From Prunella strophiata (lineage: Eukaryota > Chordata > Aves > Passeriformes > Prunellidae): 64,000 bases of DNA. Made by a program: the position numbers and the translations under genes. The stretch lies in assembly GCA_036583965.1 (NCBI GenBank), contig JAZBQD010000026.1, positions 1,798,001 to 1,862,000 of the forward strand. The letters are read 5' to 3'. Positions 1 through 13,685 of this stretch are shown here, piece by piece (position 1 is the stretch's first letter; each line of letters begins with the position of its first letter). The notes under the pieces were generated by a model that searched no databases, was not told the DNA's origin, and saw nothing but the letters and a program-made list of their open reading frames with translations.

Positions 1-3000
1 TTTAGAAATTATAATCTCTGCAAACACAGCCTTTTAATCCAAAGGAAGGTTAGGAATAAACATTTCCAGGAGTGGTACCAGTATTTCCCAAGGTTTGCAG
101 CACAGTGCAAGGGAGCTCACAGCACTCAGCAACTTTCCCTCTGGAGAAGGAATACAGGTGAAAAAGAGCCTGGGCCAGGACTTTCCATGGCACTGAGATA
201 ACAATAATAAAATAATATAAATAATCACTCATAATAAAATCCCTCACTGACCTCAGGAGGTCAGAGACCCAGCAGTCCACCCCACTCCAAAGGGAGGCTG
301 CTGCTATTGCATTTTCTGTTGAAAAGGCTGAGTATCCTTCACCTTAAACAAACAATTGCTTTCTGTTTGATTTTCTTTGGTGATATAAGGATATCACCAA
401 AGGATGGATTTGATCTGAAAGCTTTGAAGGCCTGAGCTCTGCCCTGGGCTGGCACTTTCTCTGGACCCCCTCAAGCTGGTGATGTCCTTCCCATCCAGCT
501 CTTAGGTGATGCTTCTGTTCTGTGAGAAGTGATACTCAATCAATTATGTTCTCTCCCTTTTTTGCCTCCCACTTTTTGGCTGCACTATCTATTAGACTGA
601 GAGCTCTTTGGCAGGAGCAATGAGAGTTACCATCTGCCTGTGCAGTGAGGAGCACTCTTAGATGCAAAAAAAGAGAAATGCTTATGATAGCTCATCAAAA
701 GATCAATTAATGTTAAGGCAGAGAACACTGTAGTCAGGAATTCCCAACTTGTCCCAGCTTTAAATTCCACTTTTATCAGACAAATACTATCAAAAACTCC
801 TCTGAATTACTGGGGACCCTTCTTGAAGCTGCCAAATGTTTGAGCTGCAACTGCAAATCTGGTAAAGCTCTCTGTGGAAAGGCTGAGCACTGAGAGAAGC
901 TGGTTCCTCTGTGGAAAGGCTGAGGGAGACACAACGGTACAACTGAGAAATCCCTTAAATCTTTGTAGCCAATTAGCTCAGGAATTACCTGGTAAATGTT
1001 TAGCAGAACCTCTGTTCCCCACAACAAAAGCTACAAACGGTTCTCAGCACTCTACAGCAAGCTTAAACCATAAAATTTGCAACTCCAAAGTCACAAATCA
1101 CAGTTGTAAAAGTTGCAGTTACACAAGAGCACTGGATAAAATATTAAAAGCTATAATCTATAATACAAGCTGTGTCTCCTGCTGTCTGTCAGTGAGAGGG
1201 TGTCACCGAGCACTCCTGCACACCCTTGGTACAGAATGAGACATCTGACTCCCCTGCCAGTGCTGCAGACAATCAGCTTTCTTCATTTTTGCATGTCCCA
1301 CACTGCCAAGTGCTTGGAACAAAAGATGATGATAATAACAGATTAACTCCTGTTTTCTGAGCTCAGCCCAGGGAGCCATCACAACATGGTTTGTGCAATA
1401 TTCTCTAACAATCTGCAGTCAGACAGAAAAGATGTTTTTGAAATAACATGGCAGTTGCTCAAAGGTAAATCTCTAGGTTTTGATAAAATAACAATCCCCT
1501 TCAGCTAAGTCCATATAGGTGAAAGGAGAAAGAGAAGGAGCAGCAACATCTCATTCCTTCCCTCTCACAGCAGCCTCAGCCAGCTTAGCCCTGATCCCAG
1601 GTCGCTGTGTGCCCAGGCAGTGAGATCCTGGGGACTCACAACTGCAGCCCTGACATTCTGAAAGAGGCAATTAGCCTTTCTGTGCTTTCTAAATTTCTAC
1701 TCCTTGAAGAATGGGAATGGAACCAAATTGATGAGGGACATGTGGAGATGGGAAAAGCTGACTTGCTGTAAAGAGTGGAAAACAACTCCTCAGTACATAA
1801 AAAACAGGCTGGATTTATGGATTTGCTCTCTAGGCAAGAGTCTGAAAAGTGCTCCTGCAAGGCAAAGATCACACCACAGGTTCTCCTTTAAAGTGAGCAC
1901 ACTTCCTGTGCACATGGCTATGGAAACACAGTTGGTAAATAAAGACCAAGCAGCCCCAAACCCTGAGAACCTGCTGCATGCATTAACTCCTCAGGACAGC
2001 TCCAGGTATCCCTATTTCCTAGCAGAGCAGGATCTGATGGGGTGAGGATTACAGTGACATGGTATTATCCAGCACAGACTTCCAGATGTGAGGAAATGAT
2101 TGCTGCCACTTCTGTCTCTGTGATGAATCAGCAGGATCCCTGCTGCCTTCTCTTGACCCTTAAGGACAAGCCTGGGAGACCATGGGGGAAGGAGGCCCAA
2201 AAACTTGCCCAGTGCTGGCAATTCCCCCTGGCAAGCAACAAAGGTGACACTGCAGAGGGATCTGATGTGATTCAGCAATGCCTGGGGGTCTGGAGCTATT
2301 TTCCATTAAATTGGCACTGCTGTGAGACTCTGCTGTGCAATGTTCCACTCTGGGCTAAGGGCAGCCCCTGCCCAGCACTGCTGTTTGTTTTCCAGGGCAT
2401 TCCTCAGCAGGGGAATCCCAGCACCCACAGAGGCCAGGGTGGGGAATCCACCACCCCTCAGGGGCAGAGCAGCAGAGGAGCCTCCAGCCCAGGCTCTCCC
2501 TTCTGAGAGAAGCTGGCTGTGCAGCAGGAGCAGCAGGTGGAACAGTGCCTGCCTGAGCCCAGCATCCTGGGAAAACGAGGGGGTGGATGTGGAGGTGACT
2601 CAGCTCAGAGGAGCACTGTAGCTCAGCTGGAGATGAAATCCTGCTGAGCCTGAAGCAGTCTCATTATGGTTTTTAAAGGACTTTTTCCATGATGTGAAGA
2701 TACAGCCTAAGAAACTGCTTTGGCCAGTGTTTGTCACAGGTAACCCCAGCCCTCAGCCCCATTTCTTGGGCTTTGCTGGTTCCTCTTTTCACTCGAGCTC
2801 TCCTGAGCCCTGCTGTGATCTCCAGCCCTCATTATCCACTTGGAAGATGTCTCAAAGCCATACCAAGCCCTCCTTGGACAGGTACCAGTGTCCTTGTCAC
2901 CTCCAGCAACAAGGAATGAGCCTCTTCCCTCCCCTCACACAGACCTGGACCTGCTCCCAGCAGCACTTCATCAGAGCTGCAGCAACAACCTGAGGCTCAC

Positions 3001-6000
3001 CCTGACACTTCAAACTTCTCAGAACTACCTAATTGTGAGGAGAGTGACCCAAAAAACCTCCCCCACACACACACAAACACAGCATGACAGGAAATGTAAT
3101 AGCAAATGGATTTTGCCAGTGCAGCAGAACTGTTTTGAACACTTGGTGTGGACTCCAGCAATCTTGAAAAACCTTTTGAGGATTACCAAGCTCTGAAGTA
3201 GAAGTTTATTTTCTAAATACTGTGATGCAAGAACAGACCTGCAAGAGCAACTCTGCTGCTACTTTCCTTACAGTATCACCAGAAGGGAGCAAAAATATCT
3301 CCTATCTCTTCTGTGATACAGCAAATGTGCAAGGAAAGCAGTTCTGTTCTCTCTTCCTGTTGGGCTCCTCTAATCAAACAGAAAAGAATGGAAAAGGTTC
3401 TTCCTAAAGGCCATTAGAGTTTGCTAATTATTGTGAAATGAGGATCAGTTCAAAATAATGTGCCTTTTAAAATTTGCTAATATTTACACCATCCCTGAGA
3501 GGGGGAAAAAAGGACAGCGTGGAAGAATAAGAAAAAAGCAGTCTGCAAATGTTTCATTTCTCTCTCCTGTTCCCTAAAGCAGCATTAGTACCAGCTGAAG
3601 TCAGAAAGGGATATATTGAAATAGTTCTTGCCCTCCCAATGTGTTTCTGAGGAGTTGCACAGTGCAGGAGAGTTTGGGTGGAGTTACCCCAGAGAGGAGA
3701 ACACTCACAGCTTTTGAAGGACTTCTCCTTGTCAGAGACCTGTCAATCTTTTCTGTAGTTGAATTCAACTCACCTCTAAACAGAGAAACTCAGAGAAGCC
3801 ATTTCCAGAGCTGTGTTCCAAAGCTATGCAATACCTTGATTTGACAAAGAAACCAGCCAGTACCTGGTTGTGCAGAATACCTTTCTCCTCACACTTAGAC
3901 ACAACATTACTTTAGGATTTCAGCAGCCAAAATCATGGCCAAAGAAGTGCATGAAGCAGCTCAGGCTGATTATTCTCAGACAAAGATGTAACAGTTCTAA
4001 AATTCACTTTACAAGTTCAAAGACCTTATTACAAAACAGTGTTTGCTTAAACCTTCCATTGATGGACCTGGAAATAGCAGGAAGAAATACCCTGTTCTGT
4101 TGACACTAACAAACCACAGCTCATTCTTGACTTCCTCATTTAAACATGTCATGGCTTCACTGCTGGTTTTATAATCACCTTCAAAGCATTTAGTGTTAAC
4201 CAGAGATTCACAGACTACATGGGGTTCAAAGATCCTTCACCTCTTACAGAATCCTCTGGTCTAGAACTTCTGGTCTAACACCCTCCTCTCCTTTACATCC
4301 CCAATTGACATTTTACAGAATCATTCGTAAAGAAATCCTCTTTCACCAGGTCTCCAAGCAGACCTGCAGCTCTTTGTGCCTCAGTCTCTCTCCCCTGATC
4401 CCTGAGGCCTGCAGGACATGCAAAGCTTCAGGGATCCTCTCCCACCTGGAATCTCATTTTAAAGCCAACCCTTCATTTGCCATTTCTCTTTGAAAATCTA
4501 CATCACAAATGTGGTTCTTTCTATTTCTGGTGACATCCCAATAGAAGAAATATTTTATTAACAAGACTCCAGCAGGTCCTGTAAATACTGAAACCCCTGA
4601 GGCTGCATCATCTGGCAAGAACAACCTTCTGGATGGGGTTTGGATCAAACCAGCCACTGCAGCCAGCCCAGAGTCCCTGTTGTCTCATAGCAACAGGATC
4701 ATTTGCTGAGGAAGCAGCACTGATCACCAGCTGGAGCACTTTTTGTTGTGGCTTATTCATGAGGCAAAGTCAGATGCATCCATGGCTCTGAAATATCACT
4801 GGGACATGCCTTGAAACCCAATTTCATTTCATCCCCTGTGGCTGATGCTCACAACCCAGCAGCTACAAACAGGAGAAGGGTGCAGCTCTCTTCTTGTTTC
4901 CAGCAGCAATATTAGAAATACATTCAGGAATATTCATGACACTGAGCCACAAGGAGAAGCTGCAGCTCTTCACTGGTCTTTCTCAAGGCTACCTGAACCT
5001 ATCAAAGCTTCTTTACTGCTCCCCTCCCAACAATTTCTGGAACAAGGAGGATCTCACCATACTGGGTTTGTGTTGTGCTCAGTCCAGCAAGCAAAACCAA
5101 GTTTTTCCTTTAACAAGGAAAAAAACCAAGATTTCCTTTAACTTGGATCTAAAAGTAACAAAACCCCCAAGGGAACCCAAAAGGGTAATCATGAGCACAG
5201 TCAGCCTTACAGAGGTGTTTCTATACCAGACTGTTTGGTTTTGTGGGGAAATTTTTGTAATATTTAAGCCCAGATTTTACTAAATGAAACCTTTTGGATG
5301 AAACAGGAGAAAACCTGCTTGGCAGCAACCTTTTGAAAAATTTCTACATGTGAGATTTGTTCATGAGATGAGGTTTGCAATTACAAACCATAACCCAGTG
5401 AGAGGCAAGTGGCAATATTGTCATCATAAACTCCTGAGAAACAAGGCAAGAAACCCCCCAAATGTGTGATTTAGTGAGCTCCATGGAGCTGTGCTGAGAT
5501 TTGCTGTATTTGTGTGCAGCCTGCAAGAAAAGGATGTTTTCATCTCAGGCTGCAGGTATGACATGAGCATAACATAACTATGCTAATGGAAAAGCAACTA
5601 ATATATCAAATGGGATGTTCTGCCTCTGATTTGATGAGCCTGGAAATATTTGGCAATGAAGGAACTTTTGTGGTTTAATAAAAACCTGAACAATCTGTCC
5701 CTGTAACACCACATCCAGTATCCCGTAACTCCAAACAGCCAAACAAGAGCTGAACCTTGGCTGAGATTTCCAGTTGCTTTAAATGTTAAAATTGTTGCTG
5801 TATTATGAGAAGTGATAGCACTTTGAAGAAAAAGATCCCACTTTGAACATATTTAAAGAATAGCTCTGCTGAGGAAGAGGCTGCTATTTCCCCCTGTTGA
5901 TTTACAGAGTAAAACTGTGGTTCAGCAGATGGCTCATTAAATTTTTGCACTGTGACTGTAGTAGGAGAAGGAAAAAAGGAACAAAAAAGAACAAAACCAC

Positions 6001-8741
6001 ACCTCCTCACCACAACCACAGGAATAAGATGCACTGGCTGCTTGCTGTGCAATAAAAACTTTTTTTAGCTTTTATTCATGCACTGAGCAGCAGACAATAT
6101 CTAAACCTACTTTACAAGTTAATTCTCTTCATGTTTACAAGCCAGTCCCTATTTCAAGTGGCTTTGTTTGTGGATAAGACATCTCTTTATAGAAAAGACT
6201 GAAAATTCCATCTAGCATTTCCTGCTGTAATTTCTTTTCCTTAGAAGCCTTTAAAAGGGAAGATTCCTGTTCATGATCTGTACACCTTCTGCTAAAATCT
6301 GAGTTCCAAGTTTGGACCTCAGCAACAATCTTTATTGCCATCTATTCCATGGCCTGCCCTTCCTGTTTTCCAAAAACAAAATGCTGTATTTATTTTGAAA
6401 ATGGGATATCCTGTTGGAAGGCTTTGAGAAAAAAAAGAACATACTGAGCCTGGGACCTCAAGGATTCCTTCCGGTGCCTTAAGAGAAATAAAGAAATAGT
6501 TCTAGTCAAGAAAAGGAAATATGGCAGGAAAAAACACTTGGGAGTTACAATCAGAGCAATCCTAGAGAAATAAATAGTACAGAAATAATTAGAATTACAT
6601 AAATGGTTCTTTTTCCATGTATACCCACGGTCCTCATTCAGGAGCTGCAAGGAAAGGGGACATGACAGGACATTGGGAAGGGATGGCCACACAGCAAAGA
6701 TCCACACAGAGAATTGCTGCCATTGAAACAACCAACATTATTAGAGAATCCTATGAACCAGAGCTTCTAATAATATATTTAATTAGATGTAGGATCCTAC
6801 GCTCAACAAACGTTCAAATAAACGTTTTTAACCATGACTCTGTATTCTCAGAATGTCCAAACTCCATATAATTATGCCAAGTGAGTTCTAATTACTTCCT
6901 AGAAGTATCTATGCAGATAATCATCTACCCCCAGACTATCTCATGCTCAGTTGAGCAGCCATAGAAGTCCCAGTGTAACAGATTAGATTTGAGCAGAAAT
7001 ATTTATCCCACTGCTAGAAGTGCAAAGATAGAAAATATCTGCTAAATACTTTGATCTCCTTGAATATCAGACACTGTAAAAAGTATGAAATACCATTATA
7101 CAGCTGTAAAAGTGGAAACAAGGATTGTTATGCAAAACGAATGCAATGATGCGTTTATTCAAGCATACTGTCTTCCAAATAATCAGAATTTAAACTCAGA
7201 TACTCCAGAGAAAACTTCAGTAAATCACACTCTGCACAGCCCTGGAGAACTACACCTACAATGTAGCTTGAAGCCCAAGGATTGAGATTTTTTAAACATT
7301 GTATTGCCTGTGACTCATGCAATTATCACATCTTTATCCAGCTCCTCCGGAGCTCTTTGTTCACAATAATATTTTGCAGCAGTAAATTGCACATGCCGTT
7401 TGTTCTGGGCTAAAAACAACTGCCCCTCCCCTCAGCACCTTGGCAAGAAGAGCAAGCAGAGGAGCATCTCTGCCTTTTCCCTGTTGGAAAACTGCCCCTG
7501 GATCTGTTTGCTTTGAGTACCTTCACTCAGGTTGTGAGGGACAGACCAGCACAGTGAGCTCCCATGGATGGGGCACTCAGAGGTATTGTCACTTCCCAAA
7601 TAAACAGATTAAATGCCCACACATTGCTATTTTCAGTCCCTCTCTTGCTGCAGCATTGCAGGTGCTGTGCACTTAAAGCTGCACAGCCACAAACCTCCCA
7701 CAAAGAGACTTCAGAGCTTCTCTCAGGGTGATGTTGGAAGTTTTGCTTTTAACAACAAACTTGAATGTTTCCAACTCATGAGTTTTTATACCAGGATTTG
7801 CAGAAATACATTCAGCTAACCAGTACAAGTGAACCCAAAGTATTTGATTTATTTTTAATAATCTCATCTGGCTCATAATGAATTTTTAACAATGGCAATT
7901 GCAAGCCTACTACTTAGAGTAGCTTCCCTCAAAAGGGCACAGCCAACAGAAATAGCTGAAAGGCTCTTTTCGAGCTTCCTGAGTAATTTTTGAACCCTAG
8001 AAACCACTCAGAGAGCCATATGCAAGCTTACTGCTCACCAACCCATATTTCAGCTGCTGAGCATGAACTTGTGTCCTTAACAGGATGTTGGAAGAGACTC
8101 AGTCCAGTTCTCTCATTGACTTGAGCTCCTCTGTTCATAAACCATGGTGAAGAACAGGATTTTGACATTGGACCCCTGAACAGCTTAGGATTCATTGCCA
8201 TGAATTAAAGATTAAATAATGTGGCAACAGCAAAACAGAACTCGAGCTGTGCTAAAACCTGGCTCTAGGTTTCCTCAGCTGCTGTCCTGTATCTTTTATT
8301 TCTGCTCTCACCAAACAGCTGCACACTCACAAGTTTGGGCTGAGAAGCATCAGCAGTAGCAGGGAGCAGGGAATTGATTATGAGGTGCTGTCTGATGCCC
8401 CCTGAGCCCATGGCAGACAATGCAGAACCAAATACTCCCAATGCACTTTTCCCTCTGCAACTCCCATTTTTCTCCACGTAATTTATTTCTTTGCCTGTTA
8501 CTCCAGCAGTGACTTCTGTCCTTGTTTATGGCCTACTTTATTCGTGCAAACTCCAAATTCCTGCACCACTCTGAGGAGAGCCTTGAATATCAATGAGAAG
8601 AGAGCTTGGGGAGTTGACACTTATCTGGACACTTCAAATAAAACCATAAAATTTGGGTTTTTACACAACAGCATGGAGTTTAATTTCCAGGGATATAAAC
8701 AATTAGTTGGTTGGCTGGGGGGTTGTTTTGCTTAGAGGTTT

Positions 8742-8835
8742 TTGAAGGGGTTTTTTTGTTTCTTTTGGGTTTGGGGGTTTAGTCTTTTTGGGGTTTTTGG
8801 AGGGGGTCTCTTGGAGGTGGGAAATTGGTGGGGCA
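8742..8835 (+). other. G-rich, T-rich tract with quadruplex potential
   Basis: The + strand alternates T runs with G runs: several runs of three to five G separated by 3 to 12 bases, the densest part at about 8767-8816. That fits a relaxed G-quadruplex pattern with one long loop. A second purine tract of six G, one A and eight G lies at about 9205-9219. No function is shown by the sequence. Confidence 0.4.
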
Positions 8836-9071
8836 GTGGAGAAAGCTGGATGCAGGGATTCAGAGAGGGGATGATTTCTGTGCTAATGCTCTTTCACACG
8901 GAGTCGGGGGTGGGGATTCAATCAATGTCGGCATTAAACGGAGCTGTGAAACTTGCTGCAGGCAGCACTACATTGATCCTTTTTTAGCTTGGTCAATCAC
9001 CGAGTGCAAATGCGAGTGGCAGCTCACCGGTACTCCATCAGCCGGGGCTCTGCCCGTGCCATGGATTCAAA

Positions 9072-9085
9072 GTGCCACCTAGTGG
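9072..9085 (-). promoter_or_regulatory. Predicted CTCF binding motif
   Basis: Read on the - strand, the 14 bases CCACTAGGTGGCAC match the vertebrate CTCF core consensus CCASYAGRKGGCRS at every position. The site lies about 4.9 kb upstream of the CDX4 copy 1 start codon, inside a CpG-richer stretch. CTCF sites often mark domain boundaries or loop anchors, so this could insulate the CDX4 pair from upstream genes. A single motif match is weak evidence of occupancy. Confidence 0.5.
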
Positions 9086-12000
9086 GAATTGTCACTTCGG
9101 AGAGGCCACGGCGGTGACTTCCACTCAGGAGTAGGAAAATGTACTTGTGGATCCCTCACCTATGCTGAGACACTCTCCTATCCAGGGATATTTTCCATAC
9201 TAAAGGGGGGAGGGGGGGGAGCACACTTCCAAAAAGAAAAAAAATAAAAATTCTTGATGTTAGTTAAGAATTCGATGAAAATAATTCACATACTGTGGAT
9301 CCAGTGCTGTGCTCAGCAGCCAAATGCCCAAATCCAGAATGTGCTCCTAGAGCCAGGTGTTCACAGAGCTCTCAAAACCACCACCTAAGGTAAAGAATTT
9401 CCCCAGACAGGATTTAGCAGCCCTAATATTAAAACATAACACAGTTTCATTCTGAATTTAAAGGAGGGGTTTCCAGCAGCAGAGGAGGGATAACCACACA
9501 CACACAAACACAAAACCCCACGGATGGGAATGCTGGATCCCTTTTTGCTGAACTCAGCTGCTCAGTGAGCTGAGCAGGAATTCCCCCCAGCCTGGGGCTG
9601 GAACCTTGTGTTGTGCACCAGGTGTGAGCCAAGGGAGCTCTTTGTGGATGGGTTTTGCTCCTGTTCCTGTGGGCAGCAGGCACTGGACAGAGGCTGTGAT
9701 CTGTTTGCACTCCTGGGGAGGTCATGGAGCAGTGAATTATCAGGTTAAGGCTGCCACAAGTGTCACCACTTCCAATCCCATTGCAGCACACACAGCCCAA
9801 GGAGATCCAGAGCATTGCCAGGTGTTAAAATTCAAAGCACAGAGAACAACAGTGAGGAAAGGAGATTCTTTTTTTCAGAGCTAGGAGTATTCTCAGAGTT
9901 CTGGTGAGACAGCTGGTTACTGTAGCCATCCTAAAGGCTACAGTTATGTCAGCTGGAAGTTGGGGGCATTATTTTAAGAGCACAACAAAGACAATACATT
10001 TGAAGCACAGCTACTCTTTAGAGAATGCAAGACTAAAATCTCACAGCCCTGCTCTTGGCTCCTCACTGTCCTCACCTCCTGAGACCTTTCCCTGGTGTGC
10101 AGTGGATGTGACATTCCAGCCCTGTGGCTTGGTGCCACGTTGGATGGCAGGAGTGTCCCAGCCCTGCCTGCTCACACCCCAGCTCTGCCACTGCTCAGCA
10201 ATCCCACTCTGTATTGCAGCACCTTTCAGACCTGTTTAGCCCAGAAAATTCCTTGTAAAAGTTAATTTTTAAACGCCTGACACAGTCCATAACAGTCCAC
10301 TTCAGGTTTCAAGGGAGAGATGCTACCACTAATCAAACAGCAGAGCAAAAATCCCTGCAACATCCAGAATTCCAAACCAGGATTCTTCAGGAGCTTTGCT
10401 GCTTCCTCAGCTGGACATGTGACAGACACGAGTCCTGCTCCAAACAGAACTGAGCAGGCTGAGAACTTTGAAATCTGAATAAGGTCACAGTCCCTGCAAG
10501 CCCGGAAAGGTCTCCTTGCCATGCAGGCAGCTGACCAGCAGCTGTCCCCATTGCTTCACTGGAGTCAGAGATCAGGCTTGGAACAGCAACACGCCTCCAA
10601 AAATGGGTGCTGCTACTCTTTGGAGACCAAAAAAAGAAAAATAAAAGCTCAGAAAAAAATAAAACAGAGCTACTGGAGCTCTGTCAGTCCCTAGATAAGA
10701 AGATGGGATGTGTAGGAGAAGGTCTGCATCCCAGGACAGGGATGTGGTTAAAATGTGAGACAGATCAGCTTGGAGAAACAAGAACGGAGCCTTAGCAGAT
10801 GCATGGCTTTGTGACATGACAAAGGAAAGCTCTGGAGACTCATTCATGTAGCAGAAGAGGAATAATCAAAGTGGATTGGAGGAACCCAGTGTTGCTGCTT
10901 GGTCTCTGCCCACATCACCATCACCTGACAAAGCCTCCTTCAGAGATGTTTTCCCATCCAGGATCTCTGGTGGACACCAACTCCCAGCTTCAGAGGATGG
11001 AAACTATTCAAATTCAGAACCAGAAAAATGCATCTTAGAGAGGCCCGAGGGTGAAGGTGTTTTAGGATCATCTGAATAAAGTTCTTTTCCCTCTTGAGAA
11101 CTCAGGGTGGTTTCTCATTTCCATTCACTTTGCATTTGAGAACTTTTGAAAATATTTAGTTTTAAATTAACTATATTAACGTGTGATTATTCACATAGCT
11201 CCAGCAATTGCAGTTGAATGACTGTGGTTTAACTAATAGGTATGATTGAAATTATATAAATTGTAAAAGCTTGGACTAACCAAAGCTAAAGTACAGCCTG
11301 CTGGAGCCAGACCAACTTAGGGTACTCAGGAATCCAAAGGAAGCAGTTTCCTGCTTTGTGGGCACAGCATGAGGCCAGAGGAGCAAAAGCATTGTCAGTT
11401 CAACCATCCCAGATTGTAAAGCCCTTCCTTTAGGCAGTATGGAAGAGGAAAAATCTCCTTCCATTTCATTATATCCATCTATTATTGAAAGCATCAAAAG
11501 CTATTTTATGTGATTTTTCTAATACAAGGACTAATCACTATTGTACTGCTTTCAGTAGCTCCAAGAGACTAATGGAACCATTGTGAAATACAGACCAAAA
11601 TGTTCCTCCTGGAACAATGCTGCAGGGGGAGAGAATGAATCCATGGCTGGAGCCTGGTGTATCCAACACTCCTGAACACTGAACAAGGGCAGATCCAACT
11701 CAGCCCTTCTGCAGAGCTCTGTGCTGGGCTCTGTCAGGTACATAAAGCCTGCAGGAAAAGTTTCCTTGAATGAACGTAATCAGAACATTTTGCAGACAGC
11801 TGGAGGGCTCCAGTAAAGGAGCAAATGCTGCTTCTTCCTCTGATTTATTGCTACACCTGCACTCAGGAGAGGCTCTGAAATGCCTACAAGGATGAGGCTC
11901 CAACAGTTTTGAAGAGGAAGAAAGGAAATGAAATCAACTTACAACAAAAAGATGTAAAGGATCTTTCTTTGAAACTATTTCAACACTCAAGAGCTACTGA

Positions 12001-13437
12001 GCAACCACAGTGCTCTAAATTTGAGAAGGGAGAAAAACACTCAAGTTAAAGAATAGGAAGATCCCACTACATTAAAATCATACTTTAACTGCAGACAGGC
12101 TGTTCAGAGACACCTAATTCTAAATTGGACAACTGTGATTTATTTTGCTGCTGCAGCAGAATTGAGCAGTTCAGATCCATGACCCACTGATCACTGACTT
12201 CCCTGGATTTGAGCAGTCCTTCCCAGCAGCTCTGCTGGGTAATTTTGAGTGGCCAGCTGTCACAGATGTGCAAATTGCAAGTGAGTAAGCTCACATATGC
12301 AAGCAGCAGAAACAGCTTCTGGCAACTTCCCACCACCTAATGATTTTTAAAATACCTTTCAGCAATTACACCAGCAAAACATCAGCCCCCAAAAACAAGC
12401 AAACAAGCAAAAGAGCACAAATTTTACTCAAGTGCACAGCAGGAAAATCTGAAATACTCCAGGTATTCCACTGAATATAATTTCAGGTAGCTGTGCTTCT
12501 GAGATTATCAGTCAAAAAAGCTTTTTCCACAAGTCCAGCCCCAAGGCACACTATGAATGCAGCCTAAGGACACCGTTCTCTCACTACAGGAAACAACGGT
12601 GTTGCCAGGTGTGCAAAGTGATTCCTTCCTCCTGAGAACCTGGAAGTTTAAATGGTGTTAAAGTGCAAAAGACTCGGAGAAAAAATACACCTCTGAACAA
12701 AGAAAAAACTCATTATACTTTGCACCTGTTTAAGGAAAAACTCCTTTTAACAAGTCAAATCATTAATAAAGGTGCAATTAAGTATCACATCATTAAAGGA
12801 ACAGGAATGAAAACAGGGTGAAGTCCCATTAAGAGACAATGCTAAGGTATCCATCTCTTTAAAAAAAGAAATCCACACTTTCTCTCCTTGCTCCTGGTTA
12901 CAGATGATCTCTTAGGGATTTGTTACTCACAAACATAAGATTGCTCCTGAAAGTTAGGAAACTGCTTTCCTGAGCTAAAAAGCTATAATTTGTTCCCATA
13001 TTTTGAAGAAAAGGTGTTACTTATTGTGAAGGAGCACAGCAATGAGAACAAAAAAACCTTCAGGGAAAACTATCACTCATTTCAATATCACAACCAAGAC
13101 ATAAGCACAGGGAAAGTGACAAATTCTGCATTCTCTCAATAACAGATTCCCTTTCTGTGAACGTTGGAGGTTAGAATAGAGGAACTTCAATCACCGTGGC
13201 AAGCAGCCAGCTCATGAATAGCTTGCTAACATCAACAAGACTATTCGTATGAACAAATGCTCAAAATGACTATGAGATTTCTTGTATATCCTTTGTAATG
13301 GTAAAATCACTGGGATTACTGTGGTTTCTAAGTGCTCTCCCACACAGATGAAGAGCTGAAGTCAAGAAGAGTGCTCATGTGAGGAGCTCAGTAAGAGCTG
13401 CTGTTAAACACTGAACTGCTCCTTTGGTTTTAGCTTT

Positions 13438-13454
13438 AAAAAAAAAAAAAAAAA
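13438..13454 (+). repeat. Poly(A) run of 17
   Basis: A simple A homopolymer about 540 bp before the CDX4 copy 1 start codon. It has no obvious target-site duplication or element body. It is probably a microsatellite. Confidence 0.8.
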
Positions 13455-13685
13455 TAGAGCACATTGGAGCAGAACTACTACTGGACCAGCAGACACCAGG
13501 CTTTGACTAACTCTAAACGAGTGCCTGAAGTGAGATCCTGACATGCACTGCTCAAGAAAAATCCAACTTCTACTGCCTGAACAGTTATGGTTAACTACGT
13601 ACTCAGCTCTGCTGGAAGACCACGAGATTTCAAACCACATTCTCAAAGTAAAGAACGGGGCTGGCAATACATAAAGATCTGTGAG

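Larger units (their letters stand above)
1..13680. other. Noncoding region upstream of CDX4 copy 1
   Basis: No open frame here resembles a known protein. The longest frames are below about 155 codons, have mixed composition and show no splice-framed homology. I see short CA runs near 3061, 9493 and 17879 (the last in intron 1), but no tRNA, no long interspersed element and no retroviral gene. Base composition is AT-rich apart from a CpG-richer stretch at about 8880-9120. The separately listed CTCF-type motif and G-rich tract are the only discrete sites I can support. Distal regulatory elements for CDX4 could lie here, but sequence alone does not show them. Confidence 0.7.

Noticed and set aside
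2042..2506. 154-codon + strand frame in the upstream region
   Set aside because: Overlapping frames on both strands are also open, composition is mixed and no family is recognised.
8088..8140. Possible internal CR1 fragment with a ttggaagagactcagtccag phrase
   Set aside because: Only a short loose resemblance and no recognisable 3' tail.
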